Part shown: piece after piece, positions 56,341-64,000 of the stretch | How the letters are laid out: each line of letters opens with the position of its first letter | How positions within the stretch are numbered: position 1 is the stretch's first letter | Source: Clostridium saccharoperbutylacetonicum N1-4(HMT) | GTDB taxonomy: Bacteria > Bacillota > Clostridia > Clostridiales > Clostridiaceae | Direction: 5' to 3' | DNA: 64,000 bases | Assembly (NCBI RefSeq): GCF_000340885.1 | Contig: NC_020291.1 | Coordinates: 805,001-869,000 of the forward strand | The notes under the pieces: model-generated | What the model was told of the DNA's origin: nothing | Databases searched by the model: none | Seen by the model: the letters and a program-made list of their open reading frames with translations, nothing else | Translations under genes and position numbers: made by a program

Positions 56341-57261
56341 TTATTTCATTAACTTAACAAGTACAGCTTTTTGTGCATGTAATCTATTTTCAGATTCATC
56401 AAAAATAGAATCTGCATGTTCCTCTAAAACCTCAGCTGTAATTTCTTCACCTCTATGGGCTGGTAGGCAATGGAGTACCATTACGTTACTATCGGCTACT
56501 TCTAATAATTCCTTATTAATTTGAAAGCCTTTAAAAGCTTTAGCTCTTTCTTCAACTTCCTTTTCATGCCCCATGCTAGCCCAAACATCTGTGATTAATA
56601 CATCTGCATCTTTGGCAGCTTCTAGAGGAGAAGTAGTATTGGTAAAATTAACTCCTTCTTTTAAAGCAAGTTCCTTAGCCCTATTTAAATATGTTTCGGA
56701 GACTGTATAAGCTTCAGGAGAGGCAATTGAAAAATTCATTCCAATTTTTAAACAGCCAATCATTAAAGAGTTTGCCATGTTATTACCATCACCTATATAG
56801 GCAACCTTTAGACCTTCAAGAATGTTCTTATTTTCTCTTATCGTCATCAAATCAGCCAATACCTGACATGGATGTTCAGCATCAGTTAAACCATTGATGA
56901 TTGGAATTGATGAATATTTCGCTAATTTTTCAGCTTTTTCATGGGAGAAAGTTCTTATCATTATACCTTGAATGAATCTTGAAAGCACTCGTGCAGTATC
57001 TTCAATAGGTTCGCCACGTCCAATTTGTAAATCTTTATCAGTTAAAAATAACGAATTTCCACCTAATTGATACATACCAACTTCAAAAGATACTCTAGTT
57101 CTAGTAGATGCTTTTTCGAATATCATTCCTAAGCTCTTTCCTTTTAAGTGAGGATGATCTATACCATGCTTTTGTTCATACTTTAATTGATCAGCTAAGT
57201 TTAGAATATCTAAAATTTCTTCTTTAGATAGATCATCTATTTTTAATAAATCTCTTTTCAT
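56341..57261 (-). CDS. argF: Ornithine carbamoyltransferase
   Basis: 306 residues from ATG 57261, 7 nt after GGAGG; an in-frame TTG six codons earlier overlaps the site. It joins ornithine and carbamoyl phosphate to make citrulline. The carbamoyl-phosphate loop STRTR is in FEKASTRTRVSFEVG (about residue 50), and the ornithine and active-site motif HCLP is in MVLHCLPAHRGEE (about 265). It is the last gene of argCJBDF and ends 57 nt from the shared terminator. Confidence 0.97.
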   Translation of the reverse strand: MKRDLLKIDDLSKEEILDILNLADQLKYEQKHGIDHPHLKGKSLGMIFEKASTRTRVSFEVGMYQLGGNSLFLTDKDLQIGRGEPIEDTARVLSRFIQGIMIRTFSHEKAEKLAKYSSIPIINGLTDAEHPCQVLADLMTIRENKNILEGLKVAYIGDGNNMANSLMIGCLKIGMNFSIASPEAYTVSETYLNRAKELALKEGVNFTNTTSPLEAAKDADVLITDVWASMGHEKEVEERAKAFKGFQINKELLEVADSNVMVLHCLPAHRGEEITAEVLEEHADSIFDESENRLHAQKAVLVKLMK

Positions 57262-57283
57262 ATAAATGCCTCCGAACAATAAA

Positions 57284-58468
57284 CTAACTTTCTAAGTTAG
57301 ATAAAATTTCTAATATTATATCAATACCAGCTTTTAATTCTTTTTTAGTAATTACAAGTGGTGGAAGAAGTCTTACTGCATCTTTACCAGCTGTTAAAAC
57401 TAAAAGACCTTTTTTTATAGCTTCTTTTTGAACTAATGCAGGTTCACATTTTACCTTTATTCCAATCATTAATCCAAAACCACGAACTGCTTCAATTTGA
57501 GGATTATTGGCTTCTTCTATAATTTCCTTTACATAAGCTCCTCTTTTAGCTATTTTTTCTAAATATTTTTCATTGCAAATTTCATCTAAGACAACTAAAG
57601 CACCAGCACAAGCTACAGGGTTTGCACCAAAAGTTGATCCGTGATCACCTGGTTTAAATACGTCTGCAACTTTAGTTGAACAAAGAATTCCACCAATAGG
57701 AAGCCCTGCTCCAAGTCCTTTAGCAACGGTAACTATGTCAGCTTCAACATTAAAATTATTATAACCAAACATTTTACCAGTTCTTCCTATACCACATTGA
57801 ACTTCGTCAAAGATTACAAGAACGTCTTTTTCCTTGCAAATTTCAACTAATTCTTGAACAAAATCTTTATCTAAAGGAATAACGCCACCTTCTCCTTGAA
57901 TAGCTTCAAGCATTATTGCACAAACATCGTCTGAAAGTTTAGTTTTAAAATCTTGGATATCATTTGCTTTCACATAATCAAAACCTTCAGTAAAAGGGAA
58001 GAAGTACTTATGAAACTTTTCCTGTCCAGTTGCTTTTAAGGTTGTGATAGTCCTACCATGGAAAGATTGAATTAAGGTAAGAACTTTACTTCTATTAGCA
58101 CCATATTTATCATAACTATATTTTCTTGCTAATTTAATAGCCCCTTCATTAGCTTCAGCACCAGAGTTTGCAAAAAATACTTTGCTCATGTTAGCTTTAT
58201 CTGTTAATTCTTGTGCAAGTTTAACACTTGGCTCTGTATAAAATATATTTGAGGCATGGGCGAGAGTTTTTAATTGTTTACTTGTAGTCTTAACCCATTT
58301 TTCATGACCATAGCCTAAGCTGCTAACACCGATTCCACTAGTGAAATCTAAATATTTATTGTTATTCGTATCATAAAGATAAACACCTTCGCCATGACTT
58401 ATTACAGGCTCTAATCTTCCGTAACTATTTACAATATGTTCTTTTGCTTCATTAAAATTATATGACAT
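57284..58468 (-). CDS. argD: Acetylornithine aminotransferase
   Basis: 394 residues. A PLP-dependent class III aminotransferase making N-acetylornithine. The pyridoxal lysine lies in DIVTVAKGLGAGLPIGG (about residue 248), with GSTFGANPVACAGAL further on. A GGGGGTG site precedes the ATG. A 25-bp palindromic repeat lies 27 nt upstream of the start codon. Confidence 0.96.
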   Translation of the reverse strand: MSYNFNEAKEHIVNSYGRLEPVISHGEGVYLYDTNNNKYLDFTSGIGVSSLGYGHEKWVKTTSKQLKTLAHASNIFYTEPSVKLAQELTDKANMSKVFFANSGAEANEGAIKLARKYSYDKYGANRSKVLTLIQSFHGRTITTLKATGQEKFHKYFFPFTEGFDYVKANDIQDFKTKLSDDVCAIMLEAIQGEGGVIPLDKDFVQELVEICKEKDVLVIFDEVQCGIGRTGKMFGYNNFNVEADIVTVAKGLGAGLPIGGILCSTKVADVFKPGDHGSTFGANPVACAGALVVLDEICNEKYLEKIAKRGAYVKEIIEEANNPQIEAVRGFGLMIGIKVKCEPALVQKEAIKKGLLVLTAGKDAVRLLPPLVITKKELKAGIDIILEILSNLES

Positions 58469-58652
58469 AAAAACACCCCCGGTTATTCAGTTTATGCCCT
58501 TTAGGGTACCCTGTGGGCAGTTTGCAATTTACAGTTTGTAGTTGTAGGTCAGTTGTAAGTTCAGTAATGAGTTAACAGTTGAGAGTTTTTGGGAAATACT
58601 TAATTAAAAGTTAAGTATTGAATTTCTTTTGAATTACAACTATCAGCTCATT
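58469..58652. other. argB-argD gap with a palindromic repeat
   Basis: It holds the 25-bp palindrome at 58495-58519 and AGTT/AACTG-rich filler similar to that in the other arg gaps. No gene. Confidence 0.7.
58495..58519 (-). repeat. Palindromic repeat, copy 1 (upstream of argD)
   Basis: A 25-bp sequence reading TGCCC, TTTA, GGGTACCC, TGT, GGGCA on the plus strand. Outer TGCCC/GGGCA and inner GGGTACCC are self-complementary. It is identical to 61951-61975 upstream of argC, including some flanking bases. Its GC content stands out from the surroundings, like a REP-type dispersed element. Confidence 0.85.
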
Positions 58653-59507
58653 CTAGTAGATTATTGTTCCTATACCTTCTGGTGAGAATAATTCTAGAAG
58701 GAGAGAATGAGGTACACGGCCATCAAGAATAGTTGCTTTTTCGACACCCATTCTGATTGCTTCAACACAACAATCAATTTTAGGAATCATCCCACCTTTA
58801 ATTACACCTTCTAGGCATAATTTAGGTATTTGGTGAAGTCTTAATGTGCTGATTAGAGAAGAAATATCTTTTGGATCTTTCATTACTCCTGGTACATCAG
58901 TAAGAAGTATTAATCTTTCAGCTTTCAAAGCAGATGCAATTTTTGCTGCACAAGTATCGGCATTTATATTGTAGGCCTTGTTATCAGTTTCTCCTAAAGC
59001 AACACTACCAACAACAGGTATATATCCTGAATTTATAGTGGTTTTTAGTATTTCTGTATTAACTTTGGTTATTTCACCAACATAACCTAAATCACTATCA
59101 GATTCCATTTTTTTAGCTTTTATAAGAGAGCCATCCATTCCACATAAACCAATAGCTTTCCCACCAAACTTTCCTATTAAAGAAACTAAATCTTTATTAA
59201 CTTTTCCACCTAAGACCATTTGAACTACTTCAATAGTAGTATCATCAGTATATCTTAAGCCATTAATAAATTCACTTTTGTGATTTAATCTATTTAATAA
59301 ATCAGAGATATCAGGTCCTCCACCGTGTACAACAACAGGTTGAATTCCAACACATTTCATTAATATGATGTCATTTATTACAGTTTCACGAAGTTCTTCG
59401 CTTATCATTGCATTTCCACCATATTTTACAACGATTGTTTTTCCATAGTATTGCTGAATATAAGGCAAAGCTTTAACTAATATCTCAGCTCTTTCAGTAT
59501 GATCCAA
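58653..59507 (-). CDS. argB: Acetylglutamate kinase
   Basis: 284 residues. Phosphorylates N-acetylglutamate. The amino-acid-kinase motifs are KTIVVKYGGNAM (about residue 20), the substrate loop VVHGGGPDIS (about 58), and YNINADTCAAKIASALKAER (about 180). The length fits the arginine-pathway family. The ATG follows a GGGGGATT site. Confidence 0.97.
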   Translation of the reverse strand: MDHTERAEILVKALPYIQQYYGKTIVVKYGGNAMISEELRETVINDIILMKCVGIQPVVVHGGGPDISDLLNRLNHKSEFINGLRYTDDTTIEVVQMVLGGKVNKDLVSLIGKFGGKAIGLCGMDGSLIKAKKMESDSDLGYVGEITKVNTEILKTTINSGYIPVVGSVALGETDNKAYNINADTCAAKIASALKAERLILLTDVPGVMKDPKDISSLISTLRLHQIPKLCLEGVIKGGMIPKIDCCVEAIRMGVEKATILDGRVPHSLLLELFSPEGIGTIIY

Positions 59508-59551
59508 TTTAAATCCCCCAATCTTGGTTCAGTTAAGAGTTATAAGTTTCG

Positions 59552-59604
59552 AGTTATGAGTTTGGGAGAAATTCCGAAACAATTTCATCAATAAACTCAT
59601 AACT
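59552..59604. repeat. Inverted repeat between argJ and argB
   Basis: AGTTATGAGTTT (59552-59563) and AAACTCATAACT (59593-59604) are perfect 12-bp complements around 29 nt. It is probably a dispersed repeat or an intercistronic hairpin. No T run follows it in the minus direction. Confidence 0.7.
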
Positions 59605-59622
59605 GTTAAATCCTAACTGCCT

Positions 59623-60846
59623 CTAGCTTCTATAGTCTCCATTTATTTTTACGTATTCATAACTTAAATCACAACCCCAAACGTAAGCACTATGATTACC
59701 TAAAAATAAATTGACTTTTATAACAATTTCTTTTTCGTTTAAGACTTTTTTTGCTATGCCTTCATCAAAAGGTAGAGAACTTCCTGCTTCGCAAACCTTT
59801 ATAGAACCAGCAGAGCTTTCAAAAGTAACATCTACTTTTTCTGTATCAAAATCAATGTCGGCATAGCCAAGTGCACATAAAATTCTTCCCCAATTTGCAT
59901 CGCTTCCAAACATTGCTGTTTTAACCAAACTTGAGTTAATAACGCTTTTTCCTAAAACAACAGCATCCTTGTCACTTTTGGCACCTATTATTTGACATTC
60001 TAATAATTTTGTAGCACCTTCTCCATCTTTAGCAATATTTTTAGCCATAATTGTACTTAAGTCAGTAAGTGCATTTAAGAAGGCATCATAATTTTCATCC
60101 TTTTTAGTTATAGTTGGATTTTCAGCTGAACCATTAGCTAATATTAATACCATATCATTAGTACTTGTATCTCCATCAACGCTTACTCTATTGTAAGTCA
60201 CATTAACAGTTGATTTTAAGGCTTCGTGCAATAATTCTGGAGAAATAGATAAATCAGTAGTAATGAAAGAAAGCATTGTTCCCATGTTTGGTTCAATCAT
60301 TCCAGAACCCTTTGCCATTGCTCCAATTGTTATTTTTTTATCTCCAATATAAAATTCCAAAGCTAATTGTTTTTGGAAAGTATCAGTAGTCATAATAGCT
60401 TCTGATGCATCGTTAGAGCCTTCCATTGATAAATTTTCAGTAAGTAGTGGAATGCCATTTTTTATAGCATCTATATTTAATGGAACCCCAATTACCCCAG
60501 TAGACGCAACTAAAACATCATCAGTTTTTAATTTTAATTCTTTAGCTTGTAGTGAAGCCATTTTTTTTGCCTTTTGTAATCCATCATCGCCAGTACAAGT
60601 ATTTGCATTACCACTATTTATTATTATTGCTTGTGCTTTTTTGTTAGTTAAATGCTCTTTTGTAATGTAAATCGGAGCACCTTTAACTTTATTTTTAGTG
60701 TACATTCCAGCAGCAGCAGCTGGTACTTCTGAATAAATTAAGGCCAAATCTTTTTTTAGACTACCTGGCTTTAAGCCACAATGTATTCCAGAAGCTAAGA
60801 ATCCTTTAGGAGCAGTAACTCCACCATTTATATATTTTATATCCAA
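59623..60846 (-). CDS. argJ: Bifunctional glutamate N-acetyltransferase (ArgJ)
   Basis: 407 residues, length normal for the family. It recycles the acetyl group from acetylornithine to glutamate. The self-cleavage site that releases the catalytic Thr is in AKDGEGATKLLECQI (about residue 185). Other motifs are INSGNANTCTG (about 77) and RVSVDGDTSTNDMVL (about 235). No separate argA is seen in the window, so ArgJ may also start the pathway from acetyl-CoA. Confidence 0.96.
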   Translation of the reverse strand: MDIKYINGGVTAPKGFLASGIHCGLKPGSLKKDLALIYSEVPAAAAGMYTKNKVKGAPIYITKEHLTNKKAQAIIINSGNANTCTGDDGLQKAKKMASLQAKELKLKTDDVLVASTGVIGVPLNIDAIKNGIPLLTENLSMEGSNDASEAIMTTDTFQKQLALEFYIGDKKITIGAMAKGSGMIEPNMGTMLSFITTDLSISPELLHEALKSTVNVTYNRVSVDGDTSTNDMVLILANGSAENPTITKKDENYDAFLNALTDLSTIMAKNIAKDGEGATKLLECQIIGAKSDKDAVVLGKSVINSSLVKTAMFGSDANWGRILCALGYADIDFDTEKVDVTFESSAGSIKVCEAGSSLPFDEGIAKKVLNEKEIVIKVNLFLGNHSAYVWGCDLSYEYVKINGDYRS

Positions 60847-60881
60847 ATTTATAACCCCCTTTAATCAGCTTGTATTTACAG

Positions 60882-61916
60882 TTAAAACGCTGGTGCAATT
60901 AGGTTTAAGCCATCTGTTTCTTCAAACCCAAGAATTATATTCATGTTTTGAATTGCTTGTCCGGCAGCTCCTTTAACCATGTTATCTATTGTACTTACAA
61001 CAATTATTTGATCTTTTCTGTGATTTAAGTGCAGTGATATATGACAATCATTTGTTAATCGAACATTTTTTATTGAAGCGATTTCCCCAAGTGGTAAAAC
61101 ATTAACAAAAGGTTCGTCTTTATAAGCAGCTACATATAGTTTATGAATTTCTTCAAGATTAACAGTATCTTTAGTAGAGCAGTAGATGGTAGAAAGAATG
61201 CCCCTGTTAATTGGAAGTAAGTGAGGCGTAAAAGTCACATTTACTTTTTCCTTTGCCATAACAGATAAGGTTTCTTCAATTTCAGGAGTATGTCTATGAG
61301 CTCCAACTTTGTAAGGTGCAAAGGTTTCATTTTCCTCTGGGAAATGAGTATTTAAGGTTAAACCTCTTCCGGCACCAGTAGTTCCAGATTTAGAATCACA
61401 AATGATATTATCTAATTTTATTAAAGAATTTTTAAGTAGTGGCATTAATCCAAGTTCAATAGTTGTTGGATAGCAGCCAGGGTTAGCAATTAAAGAACAT
61501 TCTTTAATTTTTGCTCTATTTAGTTCTGGAAGTCCATAAATACTGCTTGCATGAATTTCTGGTTGAGTGAATTTCTTGCCATACCATAACTCATATTCTT
61601 CTTCATTAGATAATCTAAAATCAGCACCCATATCAATGCAAATCTTATTGCTGTCAATTGCTTTTTTGGCAATATCTTCACTTAAGCCATGAGGTAAAGC
61701 AGTGAAAATTACATCAGATTTTTCTATAACATCTTCTGCAGTTTCACAAACTAAATTTGTTTTATTTAAAAAGTTTTTATATACATTACTAATCTCTTGT
61801 CCTTCAAAGGAAACTGAGCTTAAAGCAGCAATTTCAACTTTAGGATGAGATAATAATAATCTTAAAAGTTCGGCACCAACATATCCTGTGGCACCAATTA
61901 TTCCGATCTTAGTCAT
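60882..61916 (-). CDS. argC: N-acetyl-gamma-glutamyl-phosphate reductase
   Basis: 344 residues. Rossmann motif IGIIGATGYVGAELLRLL at the N-terminus, catalytic Cys in ANPGCYPTTIELG (about residue 148), and later HRHTPEIEETLS. It uses NADPH to make N-acetylglutamate semialdehyde. First gene of argCJBDF, preceded by GGGGGGTAA and the second palindromic repeat. Confidence 0.97.
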   Translation of the reverse strand: MTKIGIIGATGYVGAELLRLLLSHPKVEIAALSSVSFEGQEISNVYKNFLNKTNLVCETAEDVIEKSDVIFTALPHGLSEDIAKKAIDSNKICIDMGADFRLSNEEEYELWYGKKFTQPEIHASSIYGLPELNRAKIKECSLIANPGCYPTTIELGLMPLLKNSLIKLDNIICDSKSGTTGAGRGLTLNTHFPEENETFAPYKVGAHRHTPEIEETLSVMAKEKVNVTFTPHLLPINRGILSTIYCSTKDTVNLEEIHKLYVAAYKDEPFVNVLPLGEIASIKNVRLTNDCHISLHLNHRKDQIIVVSTIDNMVKGAAGQAIQNMNIILGFEETDGLNLIAPAF

Positions 61917-62268
61917 ATAGTTACCCCCCGTTTGTTCAGTTTACAGTTTATGCCCTTTAGGGTACCCTGTGGGCAATTTATAGTTCACAGTGAAATGCGT
62001 AATTTGCAGTTCAAGCGTGTAATGCATTGTTAGCTGTAGGTTTTCTGAATTTAATATTATTGCTTTTAAGTATTTGTGATTTTTTGCTTATTACTAATAA
62101 TTACAGTTAACAGCTATGGAAGAAGCTATAGAAACAAGCATCTTTCCTTAACTGTTAACCGCTGAGTTTTTTACAATAAATAATTGATATCTGCTTATCA
62201 ATAAATTATGATTAATCGTCAATTGTTATCTGTTCATCAATAAAATATAATTAATTAACAATTGATAT
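61917..62268. other. Gap between argH and argC: likely promoter region of argCJBDF
   Basis: 350 nt without a gene. It contains the second 25-bp palindrome, inverted ACAGTTAACAGCT/CTTAACTGTTAAC elements (about 62102-62160) and a 39-bp tandem repeat. I looked for an ArgR box or a T-box leader and found none I would defend. Confidence 0.6.
61951..61975 (-). repeat. Palindromic repeat, copy 2 (upstream of argC)
   Basis: Identical 25 bp to 58495-58519, here 35 nt from the argC start codon. The position in the 5' leader of both argC and argD may mean an RNA hairpin role or a preferred insertion place for a dispersed repeat. Confidence 0.85.
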
Positions 62269-62269
62269 T
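62182..62269. repeat. 39-bp tandem repeat next to argH
   Basis: Two imperfect 39-bp copies (62182-62220 and 62221-62259) beginning AATTGATATCTGCTTATCAA and AATTGTTATCTGTTCATCAA, and a third start of 10 bp that runs into the argH stop codon. Confidence 0.8.
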
Positions 62270-63663
62270 TAAGCATTGATCGTTGCTTTTGTTGTTTCAA
62301 TAAAAGTTTCCAATGCTGTGATTTGCATCTTAACTGATTCTGTAGAAGGGCCACCGATAACTTTACGTTCTTCTACACAAGTTAATAGATCTATAGCATG
62401 ATAAATATCTTCTTCAAAAATAGGAGAGAAGACCTTAAGTTCTTCGAGAGATAATTCTTCAATCATTTTATTTTCTTTTATGCAGGTTAGAACTATTTCT
62501 CCAACTACTTCATGTGCATTTCTGAATGCCATTCCTTTTTTAACTAGGTAATCAGCTACATCTGTAGCATTAGTAAAACCAAGACCTGCACCTTTTCTCA
62601 TGTTTTCTTTTTTTACTTTCATAGTTTTAATCATTCCACAGAAAGTTTTAAGTGAAAGAGTAACAGTATCTATTCCATCGAAAAGAGCTTCTTTATCTTC
62701 TTGCATATCTTTATTATAAGCAAGAGGAATTCCTTTCATTACAGTAAGTAAAGTCATAAGGTCTCCATAAACTCTTCCAGTTTTACCTCTAACTAATTCA
62801 GCCACATCAGGATTTTTCTTTTGTGGCATAATGCTGCTTCCAGTACTGTAAGCATCATCAAGTTCTACAAAACTAAATTCGTTTGTGCACCAAAGAATAA
62901 CTTCTTCTGAAAACCTTGATAAATGCATCATTATCATTGAAAGACACGAAAGTGTTTCAATAACGTAATCTCTATCAGATACAGAATCTAAACTGTTTAA
63001 GGTAACCTTTGAAAAACCAAGATCACGAGCTACAGCTTCTCTATCTATTGGATAAGTAGAAGTAGCTAAGGCTCCAGAGCCTAGAGGCATTTCATCAACA
63101 CGTTTATAACAGTCGGATAATCTTCCTATATCTCTTTTAAACATTTCAGCATAAGCCAAAAGATGATGTGCAAAAGTAATTGGTTGAGCTTTTTGCATAT
63201 GAGTATATCCAGGCATTATTGTATCTATGTTTTCTTTAGCTTTTTCTAGAAGAACTTCTTCTAAAGCTAATATATCCTCGTTTATTCCTATAATTGCTTT
63301 CTTTAAATGTAGTCTTAAGTCTAAGGTAACTTGGTCATTTCTGCTTCTTCCAGTGTGAAGCATTTTTCCATATTCGCCAATATAATAGGTTAAAGTACCT
63401 TCAATAAAACTATGAATATCTTCAGAAGTTTCATCAACTTCAATAACTCCATTTTCCATTCTCTTTAGTATTTCAAGAAGGCCAGAAGTAATTCTATCAC
63501 TAGCCTCCTTGGAAATTATGTTTTGGTTTCCAAGCATTGATGCATGAGCGAGACTTCCTTCGATATCTTCTTTATACATTCTTGAATCAACATTAATAGA
63601 AGAATTGAAATCATTAACTAATTTATCTGTACCTTTTTTAAACCGTCCGCCCCAAAGCTTCAT
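62269..63663 (-). CDS. argH: Argininosuccinate lyase
   Basis: 464 residues. It splits argininosuccinate into arginine and fumarate. The family signature is [16 protein letters not shown] (about residue 277). [20 protein letters not shown] at the start and [17 protein letters not shown] (about 107) are also diagnostic. The start overlaps the argG stop by one base, so the two are coupled. Confidence 0.97.
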   Translation of the reverse strand: MKLWGGRFKKGTDKLVNDFNSSINVDSRMYKEDIEGSLAHASMLGNQNIISKEASDRITSGLLEILKRMENGVIEVDETSEDIHSFIEGTLTYYIGEYGKMLHTGRSRNDQVTLDLRLHLKKAIIGINEDILALEEVLLEKAKENIDTIMPGYTHMQKAQPITFAHHLLAYAEMFKRDIGRLSDCYKRVDEMPLGSGALATSTYPIDREAVARDLGFSKVTLNSLDSVSDRDYVIETLSCLSMIMMHLSRFSEEVILWCTNEFSFVELDDAYSTGSSIMPQKKNPDVAELVRGKTGRVYGDLMTLLTVMKGIPLAYNKDMQEDKEALFDGIDTVTLSLKTFCGMIKTMKVKKENMRKGAGLGFTNATDVADYLVKKGMAFRNAHEVVGEIVLTCIKENKMIEELSLEELKVFSPIFEEDIYHAIDLLTCVEERKVIGGPSTESVKMQITALETFIETTKATINA

Positions 63664-64000
63664 TATATCTCCTCTTTCTTTATTTTTTCTTTCATTTTAG
63701 CATTTACCACTGTTGGTAGACCAAATAGATTTATGAATCCAGCTGAATCTTTTTGATCATATACGCCATCTTCTCCAAAAGTTGCATATTCTTCGCTATA
63801 TAATGAGTAAGGAGAAGTCATACCAGCATTTACAAGATTTCCTTTATATAATTTTAATTTGATTTCTCCTGTAACTGTTTCTTGAGTCTTTTTAACAAAT
63901 TCATATAATGCTTCTCTAAGTGGAGTAAACCATTGGCCATTATAAACTAAATCAGCAAATTTTAATGCTATTTGTTCTTTATAATGAGCTGTTTCTTTAT
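63663..64000 (-). CDS. argG: Argininosuccinate synthase, C-terminal part (gene runs off the window)
   Basis: About 112 C-terminal codons. On the minus strand it reads [40 protein letters not shown] and [20 protein letters not shown] followed by [20 protein letters not shown], which are conserved ArgG C-terminal segments, and ends in a Lys-rich tail. The stop TAA overlaps the argH ATG. It makes argininosuccinate from citrulline and aspartate with ATP. Confidence 0.95.
   Translation of the reverse strand, partial: KETAHYKEQIALKFADLVYNGQWFTPLREALYEFVKKTQETVTGEIKLKLYKGNLVNAGMTSPYSLYSEEYATFGEDGVYDQKDSAGFINLFGLPTVVNAKMKEKIKKEEI

Noticed and set aside
61917..62268. T-box or ArgR operator ahead of argC
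   Set aside because: No AGGGTGGNACCGCG-type T-box sequence and no convincing ARG box pair; the AT-rich repeats present do not fit either.

Overview
This AT-rich window comes from a Firmicute, most probably a Clostridium sensu stricto species of the solventogenic/butyrate group. The evidence is the clostridial 23S and 5S rRNA genes, very AT-rich codon use, many TTG starts behind strong GGAGG sites, and clostridial arginine-pathway proteins. I cannot fix the species from sequence alone.

Layout. (1) 1-2769: the 3' four-fifths of a 23S rRNA gene, a 5S rRNA gene and a terminator. (2) 3.2-12.6 kb: an envelope/export module made of a TolC-like protein, an HlyD-type adaptor, a MacB-type ATPase (frameshifted here) and permease, a secreted protein with nine 30-residue repeats, and an OmpR/HisKA two-component system. 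The export operon and the repeat protein share a 64-bp promoter with tandem 11-bp boxes, so the adjacent two-component pair probably controls both. An IS1182-like transposase remnant lies between them. (3) 13-16 kb: a phage-type control region with an ImmA/IrrE protease, an XRE repressor, a LexA-like box, small regulators and an ArpU/sigma-region-4-like activator. (4) 16-53.9 kb: three complete tail-structure operons in a row with no terminase, portal, capsid or integrase. Module 1 (16.2-25.4 kb) is siphovirus-like and non-contractile. Modules 2 (27.3-40.7 kb) and 3 (41.0-53.9 kb) are two different PBSX/XkdM-type contractile tails, each with its own sheath, tube, tape measure, baseplate and fibres. 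(5) 54.2-56.2 kb: a single lysis cassette (XhlA-like, LLH-holin-like and GH25 endolysin genes). (6) 56.3-64 kb, minus strand: argGH and argCJBDF.

The main result is the 40-kb region, which reads as a domesticated composite tailocin locus: one flexible and two contractile particle types sharing one control region and one lysis cassette. Each tail operon starts with a copy of the same element: four or five tandem 11-bp iterons phased one per helical turn, ending at a TATAAT -10 box without a good -35, followed about 50 nt later by a strong terminator hairpin ahead of the first gene. This predicts one shared activator and an antitermination step that fires all three operons together. A second hairpin sits between the tube and chaperone genes in every module. 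Both contractile modules carry a canonical A AAA AAC slippery site for -1 frameshifting in the tail chaperone, and module 2's tape-measure gene is split by a 340-nt group I intron whose splice sites I could place to the base.
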